Assembly (NCBI GenBank): GCA_016180425.1
Contig: JACPBF010000021.1
Span: 1 to 37,362, forward strand
Direction: 5' to 3'
Source of the DNA: Elusimicrobiota bacterium
Lineage (GTDB): Bacteria; Elusimicrobiota; Elusimicrobia; 2-02-FULL-39-32
Length of the DNA: 37,362 bases
The notes under the pieces are model-generated. The model did not search any database, was not told the origin of the DNA, and worked only from the letters and a program-made list of their open reading frames with translations. Shown here in pieces: positions 1 to 6,838 of the stretch. The translations under genes were made by a program, and so were the position numbers. Each line of letters begins with the position of its first letter. The first letter of the stretch is position 1.

Positions 1-355
1 TAAAATATTCCAGACCTTTATCCGCCCGCACGCTCGACGCGGGTATCGCCGCACTAAAAAGAGTCCCCGCAGAAACTATGGATCCTGCGCCAAATGTACC
101 GGATGCGCTAAGCGTTTTCATCGCCACTTTCTCGTAAGCCACGCCCCATTGCGACTCCGAGAAATTCCTATAGTAAAGCTCCGCCTTCCTTACATTAGAT
201 CCAAACGCTGTAACCGTTGCCGTCACCACCAAATCCTCTCCCTCCCTCGCCTGCGCCAACGGTTCATGCTGGATGGATGGCGGCGGCACTGTGATTTTAA
301 AACTCCACACAAAATCCCCGCCCGCTTTCCCATCCCCATTCCCATCCAACCTCAT
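1..355 (-). CDS. Partial surface protein with Ig/Fn3-like domain (cut by window edge)
   Basis: The frame reads leftward off the window edge; the ATG at 355 is the first in frame after a stop, with GGGAAG six bases upstream as a possible ribosome site. The visible 118 residues begin with a calcium-loop-like DGNGDG stretch. An Ig/Fn3-like beta domain follows, with features such as HEPLAQAREGEDLVV, a KAELYYR strand and a closing IPASSVRADKGLEYF. I associate this pattern with Ig-like modules of large bacterial surface proteins; no catalytic motif is visible. No signal peptide is seen, and the preceding 27-codon ORF looks like its displaced N-terminus in another frame, so the gene may be frameshifted. 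It lies downstream of the 110-aa gene in the riboswitch-led transcript. The family assignment is only general. Confidence 0.55.
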   Translation of the reverse strand, partial: MRLDGNGDGKAGGDFVWSFKITVPPPSIQHEPLAQAREGEDLVVTATVTAFGSNVRKAELYYRNFSESQWGVAYEKVAMKTLSASGTFGAGSIVSAGTLFSAAIPASSVRADKGLEYF

Positions 356-435
356 TTCGTTCTTCCCATGTTAAAAACCTTAGTAAAATTTTGACCATAA
401 GAACCGTTTCGCGAATATGAATAATTAATTTCCAT
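352..435 (-). other. Short ORF that looks like the frameshifted N-terminus of the next gene
   Basis: ATG at 435 opens 27 codons (MEINYSYSRNGSYGQ...FNMGRTK) ending at a TGA that overlaps the next ATG. It starts 14 bases after the stop of the 110-aa gene, with GAGGGG upstream. One extra base in the ATGGGAAG stretch (about 362-369) would join it to the downstream frame as FNMG-KNEMRLDGNGDG, which reads like continuous protein. The choices are a real indel, a sequencing error or a programmed shift; the sequence alone cannot separate them. Confidence 0.45.
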
Positions 436-449
436 TTCCTATTTACCCC

Positions 450-782
450 TCATGCCGTTAATATCTCAACTTGATCGAGCATTTCGGCCGGAACATTGTT
501 CTTCTTCAATTTATAAAAGATGGCTCTCACAAGTTTGGAAATGCGTTCATGGGAAGAAGACGCTATAAAATAAAAAATAAAATCTTTGCCCTGCTCGTGT
601 GGAACAATGGCGTTTGGCGGGGCGGAAAATTCTTTCTTTATAATTTTTCGGATTTCTGGGTCATCAACAATCATTACGTATCTCTTGGTAGGTATGTTTG
701 AACAACGCCTTTCGGTATGAATAGTTCGATTTTTATTAGACCGATCTCTTCTTTCCCTATTAATCACAAAGATTCGAGGCAT
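450..782 (-). CDS. Hypothetical 110-aa protein led by a c-di-GMP riboswitch
   Basis: I do not recognise this family. The 110-residue protein is basic at its start (many Arg and Lys in the first 35 residues). It has a central VMIVDDPEIRKIIKKEF segment that superficially recalls a receiver start but lacks the rest of that fold. A mixed alpha/beta C-terminal half ends in VEILTA. No signal peptide or membrane segment is seen. The ATG at 782 has GAAAGGA about 11 bases upstream. It is the first gene after the promoter at 1096-1123, the aptamer at 865-950 and the terminator at 815-872, so its expression is probably riboswitch-gated. The partial Ig-like gene follows after 14 bases. The regulated leader is the main argument that this is a real gene. 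Confidence 0.65.
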   Translation of the reverse strand: MPRIFVINRERRDRSNKNRTIHTERRCSNIPTKRYVMIVDDPEIRKIIKKEFSAPPNAIVPHEQGKDFIFYFIASSSHERISKLVRAIFYKLKKNNVPAEMLDQVEILTA

Positions 783-814
783 CTATATACCATCCTTTCT
801 TATTAAATTTTAAA

Positions 815-872
815 TAAAAAACCGGATAACAAATCTTCTTTTAAAATACAAAAGAAGAATTATTATCCGGTA
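815..872 (-). terminator. Intrinsic terminator overlapping the riboswitch 3' end
   Basis: Read on the minus strand, CCGGATAA pairs with TTATCCGG, and inside it CTTCTTTT pairs with AAAAGAAG; a run of six T follows. The hairpin starts inside the last bases of the aptamer (GUUACCGG), so aptamer closure and terminator base are mutually exclusive at those bases. This is a textbook transcriptional expression platform. If read correctly, ligand binding would weaken the terminator and turn the downstream genes on. Confidence 0.8.
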
Positions 873-950
873 ACTGGTTGCCCGCGCCCTTAAGCACAGA
901 CCCTATAGCTTTGTAAACTCGCCCTTGAAGCAAATTTACCCTGGTTTCAA
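865..950 (-). promoter_or_regulatory. Candidate cyclic-di-GMP-I (GEMM) riboswitch, copy 1
   Basis: The minus-strand RNA carries the GEMM blocks in order: CCAGGGUAAA at the 5' side, a wobble-rich hairpin, ACAAAGCUAUAGGGUCU as the conserved core (usual form ACGCAAAGCCA..GGGUC), a GUGCU/GGCGC hairpin, and GUUACCGG closing the aptamer against GGUAA. It differs from the consensus by ACAAAG instead of CGCAAAG and by lacking a clear GNRA loop on the first hairpin, so it is the weakest of the three copies in this window. The overlapping terminator and downstream gene support it. Confidence 0.7.
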
Positions 951-1095
951 AAACTGCTTGAAACGATATCCATTAAATGGACTTTTTCGGATTGGTTCTT
1001 ACCAACTGTTAAAGAACACTTGCTGGCCGGGAAGAAACTTCATTGTTTGGCAGGTGAATCAACTCAGGAGATGAGTTATCCTGCAATCGTTTACA

Positions 1096-1123
1096 AGTAT
1101 AACAGAGATAATCCATCTGTCAA
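1096..1123 (-). promoter_or_regulatory. Sigma-70 promoter for the riboswitch-1 transcript
   Basis: TTGACA (1118-1123) and TATACT (1096-1101) on the minus strand, spacer 16. Start expected near 1088. The approximately 140-base leader before the aptamer can form several simple hairpins (AACTCA/TGAGTT, GTTCTT/AAGAAC, GTTTCAA/TTGAAAC). The hexamers and spacer are identical to those of the promoter at 10557-10584. Confidence 0.75.
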
Positions 1124-1501
1124 GGGTCTCGTCTTGCTATAGCTCCGACGAATTGGGAAGCCTAAAGACGGTAATATTTTTACTGATGGTGGATAAAAAA
1201 GTTTAGGGTAAAGGAAGAACGCCAAGATCCATTATATTATTTATGAGTCAATAGATTTTGGTTTCCATGGGTGTACATAAGAGTGGGGATTGTAACGATC
1301 GGACTGAAACGAGTAGATGCCCTGCGTTTTGTGGCAAGGCCTGTAGGCTTCAACCGGAATCGAACCGTATTTGGATGCGTTGAGTCAGCAGCTGTTGGAG
1401 ACGTTTACTATCAATAAGAGTTTCCGTGAGCGCCGCCCACATTTTTTGCGAGAAGACCATTAAGCTGCCCATGGTGAGCTTGATGCGTTCTCGCAATAAG
1501 T
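1124..1501. other. Non-coding stretch; degenerate, no gene recognised
   Basis: No convincing gene. Short plus-strand frames here (for example around 1345-1455, reading DALSQQLLETFTINKSFRERRPHF before a stop at about 1457) have the look of eroded coding sequence but match no family I know. The stretch ends where the IS66-like fragment begins. Confidence 0.4.
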
Positions 1502-1929
1502 GTAACCGTTTAGTCGAAGGATGTAAATTTTTTCCCACCTGCCAACCCAAGCCGTAATCCGGCGACAAATTTAGGACAGGAGACGTCCCAAAGTGACAGT
1601 CCCTCAACGACGTAGCACTCGTCCCATCGGGGACAGTCCCTTCCTACAAAAAAATCCTTCAAGAGGAGGGACGATACCCTATCGGGTGCAGCTTCGTGAG
1701 CACTCAACGAAGCAGCCCCCTTTGGGGGCTCGTGCTTTAGGACAAGTCACCCCTGCAACGAACCCTGTTTTAATGGGACACCTAGCAGAGCTAATTTATT
1801 TTGCATCTTATGCCGTTTGAGAATGATTTCTCTTAAAGCCTCCGGCGGACTTGTTCCATTGAGTTTTGCGGTCTGAATCATATTCATAAAGATGGAATTA
1901 GAGTATTTATGATCCGTCGATATAAGTGC
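1502..1929 (-). mobile_element. IS66-like element fragment, left copy (3' end)
   Basis: This is the 3' part of an insertion sequence: the transposase C-terminus (1747-1929) followed by about 245 bases of downstream element sequence to an end reading GTAACCGTTTAG at 1502. An end beginning GTAA fits the IS66 family. Bases 1502-1803 match, in inverted orientation and with substitutions and small indels, the fragment at 3348-3608. The two outer ends point away from the ATPase gene at 2099-3277. The 8 bases flanking the outer ends (caataagt and cttcctcc) are not a target duplication, so this is not a clean composite transposon. Confidence 0.6.
1747..1929 (-). pseudogene. IS66-like transposase C-terminal remnant
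   Basis: Minus-strand reading gives about 60 residues between two stops, containing TAKLNGTSPPEALREII. TAKLNG followed by a short helix is the signature of the IS66 transposase C-terminal domain. The remnant ends LLGVPLKQGSLQG-stop. Everything upstream of this, including the catalytic core, is gone or unrecognisable. The right-hand fragment keeps only the last 18 or so codons of the same protein (NKLTLLGVPSKQGSLRW). Confidence 0.6.
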
Positions 1930-2098
1930 TTATTTTAAGTGCAGAAACTAAACTAGGGAACCAGATGGCTTAAGATAGAAGATGGGAGCGGGAGAAAGTT
2001 AAAAGAGACTGTGTAGATAAGACTAAATAGTTTTTGCTAGCTGGCGAAAAATCAGTTCTGGATGTCGGCTTTCGTCAGTATGGTAATTTGGACAATGA

Positions 2099-3277
2099 TT
2101 ATATGAGCGAACTCAAGAATTTGTCTGCGCTTAGGATGCGTGTATCCTCTTTTATAAAATCTATGTTATCTTGCTTTACCACTTCATAGGAAAATGGAAT
2201 TTGCAACTTTGAACTAAAATATTTCAAAGAATGAGGGATGTCCTTGAAGGAATTCTTAACCTCTACGCAAAACCATGGTTTATTTTGAAGGGTGACCAAA
2301 AAATCTACTTCCCTTTGCTCCTTATCTCTTAAATAATAAAGCTGGGTCTTATATCCTTCAGAATCAAAAAGAAAATGACAGAATTTAAGAAGATGGCAGG
2401 CCACCATGTTTTCAAATCGAACGTTTTCATCCTCAATCTCAGACCAATCCCACAAATACATCTTAGGCTCTTTTCTCAAGGATTTGATGAGATAATTGGA
2501 ATATGGATAAATTCTGAAGTGGTAATAAAATTTTTCCAATATATCAACCCATAGAGAGATTGTTTTATGTGTCACATTGAGATCTTCTCGCAAAGAATTC
2601 AGAGAAAAGAGAGAGCCTACTTTTTGAGGCAGGAGCTCAACTAATATCTGCAAAGCCGATAAATCCCTTACATTTTCTATATCTCGAATATCCTCTTTGA
2701 TGAGCCGATCCACCCGGTCGTTGTGCCAGTGCCTTAGCATTTTTTCACTTTGCTTTATAAAAACTTCAGGGAACCCGCCGAACTTGAGCAAACACTTAAA
2801 CAGCTCTTTCTTTTCCTTATTGGGTTCCGTAAAAACAAGCTTTTGCAACGGCGCGCCCCTAAACTTTGCGTTCGAAAGTTCCTGCAAAGAAAATGGATGA
2901 AGACGATAAGGACGGTATCTGCCCAACAAAGAATCGCCTCCTTTTCGATAGATATCCAAACGAGCGCTACCGGTAACCAGTATTTTAAACTGCTCCTTAT
3001 GTTTATCGTACTCCCCCTTCAAATAGTTCTTCCAATTCTTATATTTGTGAATTTCATCATAGATAAACAACGTTTTATCAGCTGGGAATATTCCAGATAA
3101 AATAATTTTCCTGTCTTTACGGTAGTCCCAGTTTAGATATGTTGTATTGTCGGAAAAGAAATTTTCTCCAAGTTGTTGGGCAAGGGTTGTTTTTCCAACC
3201 TGGCGAGGACCGGAAATAAATACCATTCTCTCCTTTAAATCCTCTAAGATATATTTTTCGAGATATCTCTTTAACAT
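2099..3277 (-). CDS. AAA ATPase of the AAA_14/DUF4143 family
   Basis: This is a 392-residue P-loop ATPase with an N-terminal AAA_14-type domain: Walker A GPRQVGKTT at residues 23-31, Walker B LFIYDEIH at about 70-77, and sensor-like ILVTGSARLD. A winged-helix-like middle follows. The DUF4143 C-terminal region carries a nuclease-like EVDFLV...VEVK arrangement (about 333-355). Members are common, scattered by horizontal transfer, and their physiological role is unclear. The ATG at 3277 is preceded by AAGGAAGG, and a good promoter sits at 3308-3335. It is a single-gene unit flanked on both sides by inverted IS66-like fragments, which suggests acquired cargo. The full family length and intact motifs argue that the gene is functional. 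Confidence 0.88.
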   Translation of the reverse strand: MLKRYLEKYILEDLKERMVFISGPRQVGKTTLAQQLGENFFSDNTTYLNWDYRKDRKIILSGIFPADKTLFIYDEIHKYKNWKNYLKGEYDKHKEQFKILVTGSARLDIYRKGGDSLLGRYRPYRLHPFSLQELSNAKFRGAPLQKLVFTEPNKEKKELFKCLLKFGGFPEVFIKQSEKMLRHWHNDRVDRLIKEDIRDIENVRDLSALQILVELLPQKVGSLFSLNSLREDLNVTHKTISLWVDILEKFYYHFRIYPYSNYLIKSLRKEPKMYLWDWSEIEDENVRFENMVACHLLKFCHFLFDSEGYKTQLYYLRDKEQREVDFLVTLQNKPWFCVEVKNSFKDIPHSLKYFSSKLQIPFSYEVVKQDNIDFIKEDTRILSADKFLSSLI

Positions 3278-3307
3278 ATTCCTTCCTTAATCGCAGGCAT
3301 CCAGAAG

Positions 3308-3335
3308 ATTATACAAAAGTATAAATTGAAGTCAA
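3308..3335 (-). promoter_or_regulatory. Sigma-70 promoter of the DUF4143 ATPase gene
   Basis: TTGACT (3330-3335), 16-base spacer, TATAAT (3308-3313) on the minus strand, giving a leader of roughly 25 bases before the ATG at 3277. Confidence 0.7.
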
Positions 3336-3347
3336 ACTTTTTCTACT

Positions 3348-3608
3348 AGGGTATAAAATAAATTGACTCTGCTGGGCGTCCCATCAAAACAGGGTTCATT
3401 GCGGTGGTGACTTGCCCTAAAAGGACGAGAGTGCGTCTGCGACGCCTCCTGTACTAAAGCACGAGAGTGCTTCGTCCCCACTCTTAAAAGATTCTTTTGT
3501 AGGAAGGGACTGTCCCTTTGGGACGCCTCCTGTACTAAATTTGTCGCGGGATTACGGCTTGGGTTGGCAGGTGGGAAAAAAATTCACATCCCTCGGCTAA
3601 ACGGTTAC
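3348..3608 (+). mobile_element. IS66-like element fragment, right copy (inverted)
   Basis: The plus strand carries the last codons of the IS66-like transposase (NKLTLLGVPSKQGSLRW, stop at 3408-3410) and the downstream element sequence, ending at 3608 with the complement of GTAACCGTTTAG. It is the inverted, diverged counterpart of 1502-1803. An 18-base direct repeat, gacgcctcctgtactaaa, occurs twice (3441-3458 and 3522-3539) only in this copy, showing a local duplication after the copies separated. Confidence 0.55.
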
Positions 3609-3891
3609 CTTCCTCCATGATTTGACCGAACTCTACTATAAGCCTCCAATAGTGTTGGCCATGAGTAGATTCTGTCATATAACGCATGGAACTTCCTAGT
3701 CTTACTCCGTTGGCACAAAAAATTTCTCTTCTGCACTGGGGTTAGCTACTGGGCGTCTCGGCACTTATCCTGACGGGACTTTCACCCGCAAGTTGACTTC
3801 AGCTTTTCTGGACGCAGCATAAATTTAAATATATCAAAAAACCTCTTGCTCAGGCTGGCAATAAATAAAACTTGTTAAAAAATATTTAAAC
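3609..3891 (-). other. Degenerate group II intron-like sequence
   Basis: No gene. Read on the minus strand, the stretch from about 3824 contains CTTGCGGGTGAAAGTCCCG followed by CAGTAGCTAACCCC. I associate this with domain I of bacterial group II introns. An ATG further on opens MRYMTESTHGQHYWRL, which runs straight into the IS66-like end at 3608. This would fit an intron whose reverse-transcriptase gene was broken by the IS. No domain V hairpin was found, so the assignment is weak. Confidence 0.3.
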
Positions 3892-5100
3892 TTATTCCAC
3901 CCTTAAAGCTTCCGCCGGGCTTAGCTTAGAACCTTTTAAGGCAGGGAAAATCCCAAAAACGATTCCAACAACTAAAGAAAATAAAAATGAGACCGCTAAA
4001 GAATTTCCTACGATAGAGGTACTTATCTTATGATTTGTCATCCATGGAATCAAATAGGAGACAACCACACCTAAAAAAATCCCAATCACACCACCTAAAG
4101 TACAGATCACACAAGCTTCAATCACAAATTGATAAAGAATATCTTTTTGAGAAGCGCCTAAAGCTTTGCGTATTCCAATCTCCCTTGTTCTTTCAGCGAC
4201 TGAAGTCAACATCACATTCATAATTCCTACACCACCTACTAAAAGAGAAATGCTCGCGATTGCTCCTAAAAAAGTGGTAAAAAGAGCTGTTTGTTTCTCT
4301 ATCTGAGCTAGAATCTCTTTTGGGTCTTGAATACTAAAATCATCCATGGTTTTAGAATTCTTTTCTATGGAAGACTGGATTTGCTGTAGGGCATTGCCAG
4401 AATAATTTTTGTCAACATAAAGAGAAATTTCATCAATTCTAAGATCCGATTCTAACCTTAAAGCCGTGGTATAGGGAACCAGAAGATCATTAGGGTCCAT
4501 GCTCTCTTCATCTTCCATCAATGCCTCGCCCATTGCCTGATTGGAAAATGGTTCCACAACCCCTACTACATTCAGAGCTGCTTGGCCAAGAGAAACAGTT
4601 TGCCCTACTGGAGTGGCAGTTTCAAACAAAAGCCGCGCCAGTTTTTTGCTGATTAAACAAACCCGAGATCTTTGAGTAACATCGAACTCATTGATGTTTC
4701 TTCCTGAAAGCAAGGTGATCCGATGAGTCTTTAAATAAGAAGGATTTATCATTGCAATGGATCTTTTAAGATGTTTCTTAGGGGTACGCACTTCAAAGGT
4801 CTTATATATCTTAGGCAAAACACTTTTTATAAAAAGAAGCCCTTTAAACATTTCTAAATCATCTGTTTTTAATTCGATTTGGCGATTGGTTTTTTCATTA
4901 TACTTGGCATTGACTACATAGATAAACGAATCTTCAGTTCCAATGCTTTGCAAAACTTCTTCTTTGGCTCCGTTGGTAATCGCGACCACAATAATAACTG
5001 CGGCAATACCAATAATGATTCCTAACATGGATAGGAAAGCCCTGACCTTGTTGCTCTTTAGATTCACAAAGGAAATAGAAAAACTTTCTGAAATATTCAT
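3892..5100 (-). CDS. MacB/LolC-type ABC transporter permease (FtsX domain)
   Basis: A 402-residue inner-membrane permease. Transmembrane segment 1 spans about residues 20-43, followed by a large periplasmic MacB-type domain (about 45-270). Three C-terminal membrane segments (about 280-304, 330-356, 367-389) form the FtsX domain, containing ERTREIGIRKALGAS and ending PAEALRVE. This four-TM layout is that of MacB/LolC permeases, which work by mechanotransmission rather than by passing substrate through the membrane. Here the nucleotide-binding domain is a separate gene 3 bases upstream instead of fused as in E. coli MacB. Last gene of the exporter unit. The substrate cannot be told from sequence. 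Confidence 0.9.
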   Translation of the reverse strand: MNISESFSISFVNLKSNKVRAFLSMLGIIIGIAAVIIVVAITNGAKEEVLQSIGTEDSFIYVVNAKYNEKTNRQIELKTDDLEMFKGLLFIKSVLPKIYKTFEVRTPKKHLKRSIAMINPSYLKTHRITLLSGRNINEFDVTQRSRVCLISKKLARLLFETATPVGQTVSLGQAALNVVGVVEPFSNQAMGEALMEDEESMDPNDLLVPYTTALRLESDLRIDEISLYVDKNYSGNALQQIQSSIEKNSKTMDDFSIQDPKEILAQIEKQTALFTTFLGAIASISLLVGGVGIMNVMLTSVAERTREIGIRKALGASQKDILYQFVIEACVICTLGGVIGIFLGVVVSYLIPWMTNHKISTSIVGNSLAVSFLFSLVVGIVFGIFPALKGSKLSPAEALRVE

Positions 5101-5103
5101 TTT

Positions 5104-5763
5104 CTATCCTTGAAGTTTTCCATCCGCAAAGTGAAGCACTCTTTGAGTTCTCTTTGCAATCCTTGGATCATGAGTCACTAAAAGAATTGTCATTCCGTCC
5201 CGGTGCAAATCCAATAAGATATCCATAATCTCTTCACCGGTTTTTGTATCCAAAGCTCCGGTTGGTTCATCTCCTAGCAAAACCGTTGGGCGGTTGATCA
5301 AAGCTCTGCAAATAGCGACACGTTGACATTCACCGCCGGACAATTCAGACGGCCTGTTTTTTATTCTTTTTCCCAACCCAATCTTTTCCAGAAGTTTTTT
5401 CGCATCCTCTTTTCGGTGCATTTCTCCCGCATAAGCAAGCGGCAGAATCACGTTGTCCAAAGCTGTATATTGGGGAAGAAGGCGGTACGATTGAAATATA
5501 AACCCCATCATTTTGTTTCGAAACATCGCCATTTCTCTATCGGGCAGATTGGAGATATCTTTTCCGTTGGAAAGAACTTTTCCTGTGGTTGGCTGATCAA
5601 GAAGACCCATCATGTATAGGAGAGTGGACTTGCCAGAACCAGATGGTCCCATAATTGCGGCAAACTCGCCTTTTTCAAGCACCAAATCAACTCCACGCAC
5701 AATCTGCATGGTTCGATCTCCTAACTTAAAGGACTTGGTAACGTTAGCGAGCTGAAGTATCAC
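5104..5763 (-). CDS. MacB/LolD-type ABC transporter ATPase
   Basis: A 219-residue ABC ATPase with every motif intact: Walker A GPSGSGKST (39-47), Q-loop Q91, signature LSGGE (141-145), Walker B VLLGDEP (161-167) and switch His198. It is most like the LolD/MacB subfamily that drives FtsX-domain permeases. The start is GTG at 5763, overlapping the end of the membrane-fusion gene by 20 bases, which implies translational coupling. It powers the tripartite exporter with the permease that follows after 3 bases. Confidence 0.93.
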   Translation of the reverse strand: MILQLANVTKSFKLGDRTMQIVRGVDLVLEKGEFAAIMGPSGSGKSTLLYMMGLLDQPTTGKVLSNGKDISNLPDREMAMFRNKMMGFIFQSYRLLPQYTALDNVILPLAYAGEMHRKEDAKKLLEKIGLGKRIKNRPSELSGGECQRVAICRALINRPTVLLGDEPTGALDTKTGEEIMDILLDLHRDGMTILLVTHDPRIAKRTQRVLHFADGKLQG

Positions 5764-6838
5764 TCTTTATTTTTACAATTTCGTTATCTTTAATAAAATC
5801 TATATCAGAACTAATGACCTTTTCTCCTGGATTCAAGCCTTCTGAAATTTCAACCATGTCATTGGCAACTCTCCCAGTCACAATTGTTTTCTTCTTTGCG
5901 CGGTTTCCAGCTTCTAGCACATACACATATTTTTCGTTTCCTTCAGTTTTAATTGACAGGGTAGGCAGCCAAATCACCTGTTTAATCTCACTTCCATAGA
6001 TAAATCCTTGCGCTGTTAAATTAGGTCGGAGTTCTAACCCTTTAGTATCTAAAATTTCAATTTTAATTCCAATTTTAGAAAAGGCCCCGCTTTCCGCCTG
6101 TGACTCGATCCTTGCAACCTTACCTTGCAAAGTAACGTTAGGAAACGCGTCAATCTGCACATCCGCATTCGCACCCTCAAAAACATTCTGGATATTCAGT
6201 TCATCCACTTTTGCATTCACTTGGAATTGGCCGGGCGTGCCAATGACAAAAAGCGGTTTGTTTTGTTCTATGGACTGCTGATTTTGCACATAATCAATCA
6301 GCACCATACCGGAACTCTCCGACACCACCAAAGTTTTTTCCATATTTTTTCTTTCTAAAGCAAACTCTTGTTTCACTAAATCAAAATTGGTCTGGGCTTT
6401 TGCCAAATCCCCGTCTGCCTTCTCTACGCTGCTGCGCGCAACCGCCTGTTTGGCAAAGAGATCCCTTTGAGTTACAAGTTCTTTTCTTGCTTTCACCACC
6501 TCATTTTCCGATTCCTTTAATCGGTTCGTCTCCTTTTCAAACGTAATCTTTTGTTTGGTGGAAGAAAGTTTTAGCAAGATATCTCCTGCCCGCACCCGCT
6601 CGCCCTCGGACACATATTTTTTTACCACAGATTCAGCAATTTCAGATTTTACCTCCACAGCATTTTTATAGGCTAAAAGCCCGGTGGACAAAATTTTTAT
6701 TTTCATATCTTTTCTTTCCACAATTTCCATGTTCACTGACCGGGCATATTTAGAAGGGTTTATCCATAAATTGAGAGCAAGAATGCCAACCGATCCCAGC
6801 GCAATGGCTCCTGTTTTATGTTTCCAATTTAATTCCAT
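5744..6838 (-). CDS. MacA-like periplasmic adaptor (membrane fusion protein)
   Basis: A 364-residue HlyD/MacA-type adaptor that bridges inner-membrane transporter and outer-membrane channel. A single N-terminal membrane anchor lies at about 11-27. Next come a lipoyl half-motif (AVEVKSEIAESVVKKYV, VRAGDILLKL), an alpha-helical coiled-coil hairpin (about 105-175, rich in Glu/Lys/Gln), the second lipoyl half (ESSGMVLIDYV), and beta-barrel and membrane-proximal domains ending EGLNPGEKVIS. The ATG directly follows the TAA of the TolC-like gene. Order and content match MacA of MacAB-TolC systems; substrates of relatives include macrolides, siderophores, peptides and exopolysaccharide-related molecules, so none is assigned. 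Confidence 0.9.
   Translation of the reverse strand: MELNWKHKTGAIALGSVGILALNLWINPSKYARSVNMEIVERKDMKIKILSTGLLAYKNAVEVKSEIAESVVKKYVSEGERVRAGDILLKLSSTKQKITFEKETNRLKESENEVVKARKELVTQRDLFAKQAVARSSVEKADGDLAKAQTNFDLVKQEFALERKNMEKTLVVSESSGMVLIDYVQNQQSIEQNKPLFVIGTPGQFQVNAKVDELNIQNVFEGANADVQIDAFPNVTLQGKVARIESQAESGAFSKIGIKIEILDTKGLELRPNLTAQGFIYGSEIKQVIWLPTLSIKTEGNEKYVYVLEAGNRAKKKTIVTGRVANDMVEISEGLNPGEKVISSDIDFIKDNEIVKIKSDTSAR

Noticed and set aside
1007-1017. boxA-like TTCTTTAACA on the minus strand in the riboswitch-1 leader
   Set aside because: No rRNA or antitermination context nearby; the bases are also explained by a GTTCTT/AAGAAC hairpin.
1502-3608. Intact composite transposon
   Set aside because: Both IS copies lack most of the transposase, are diverged and indel-ridden, and no 8-base target duplication flanks the outer ends.
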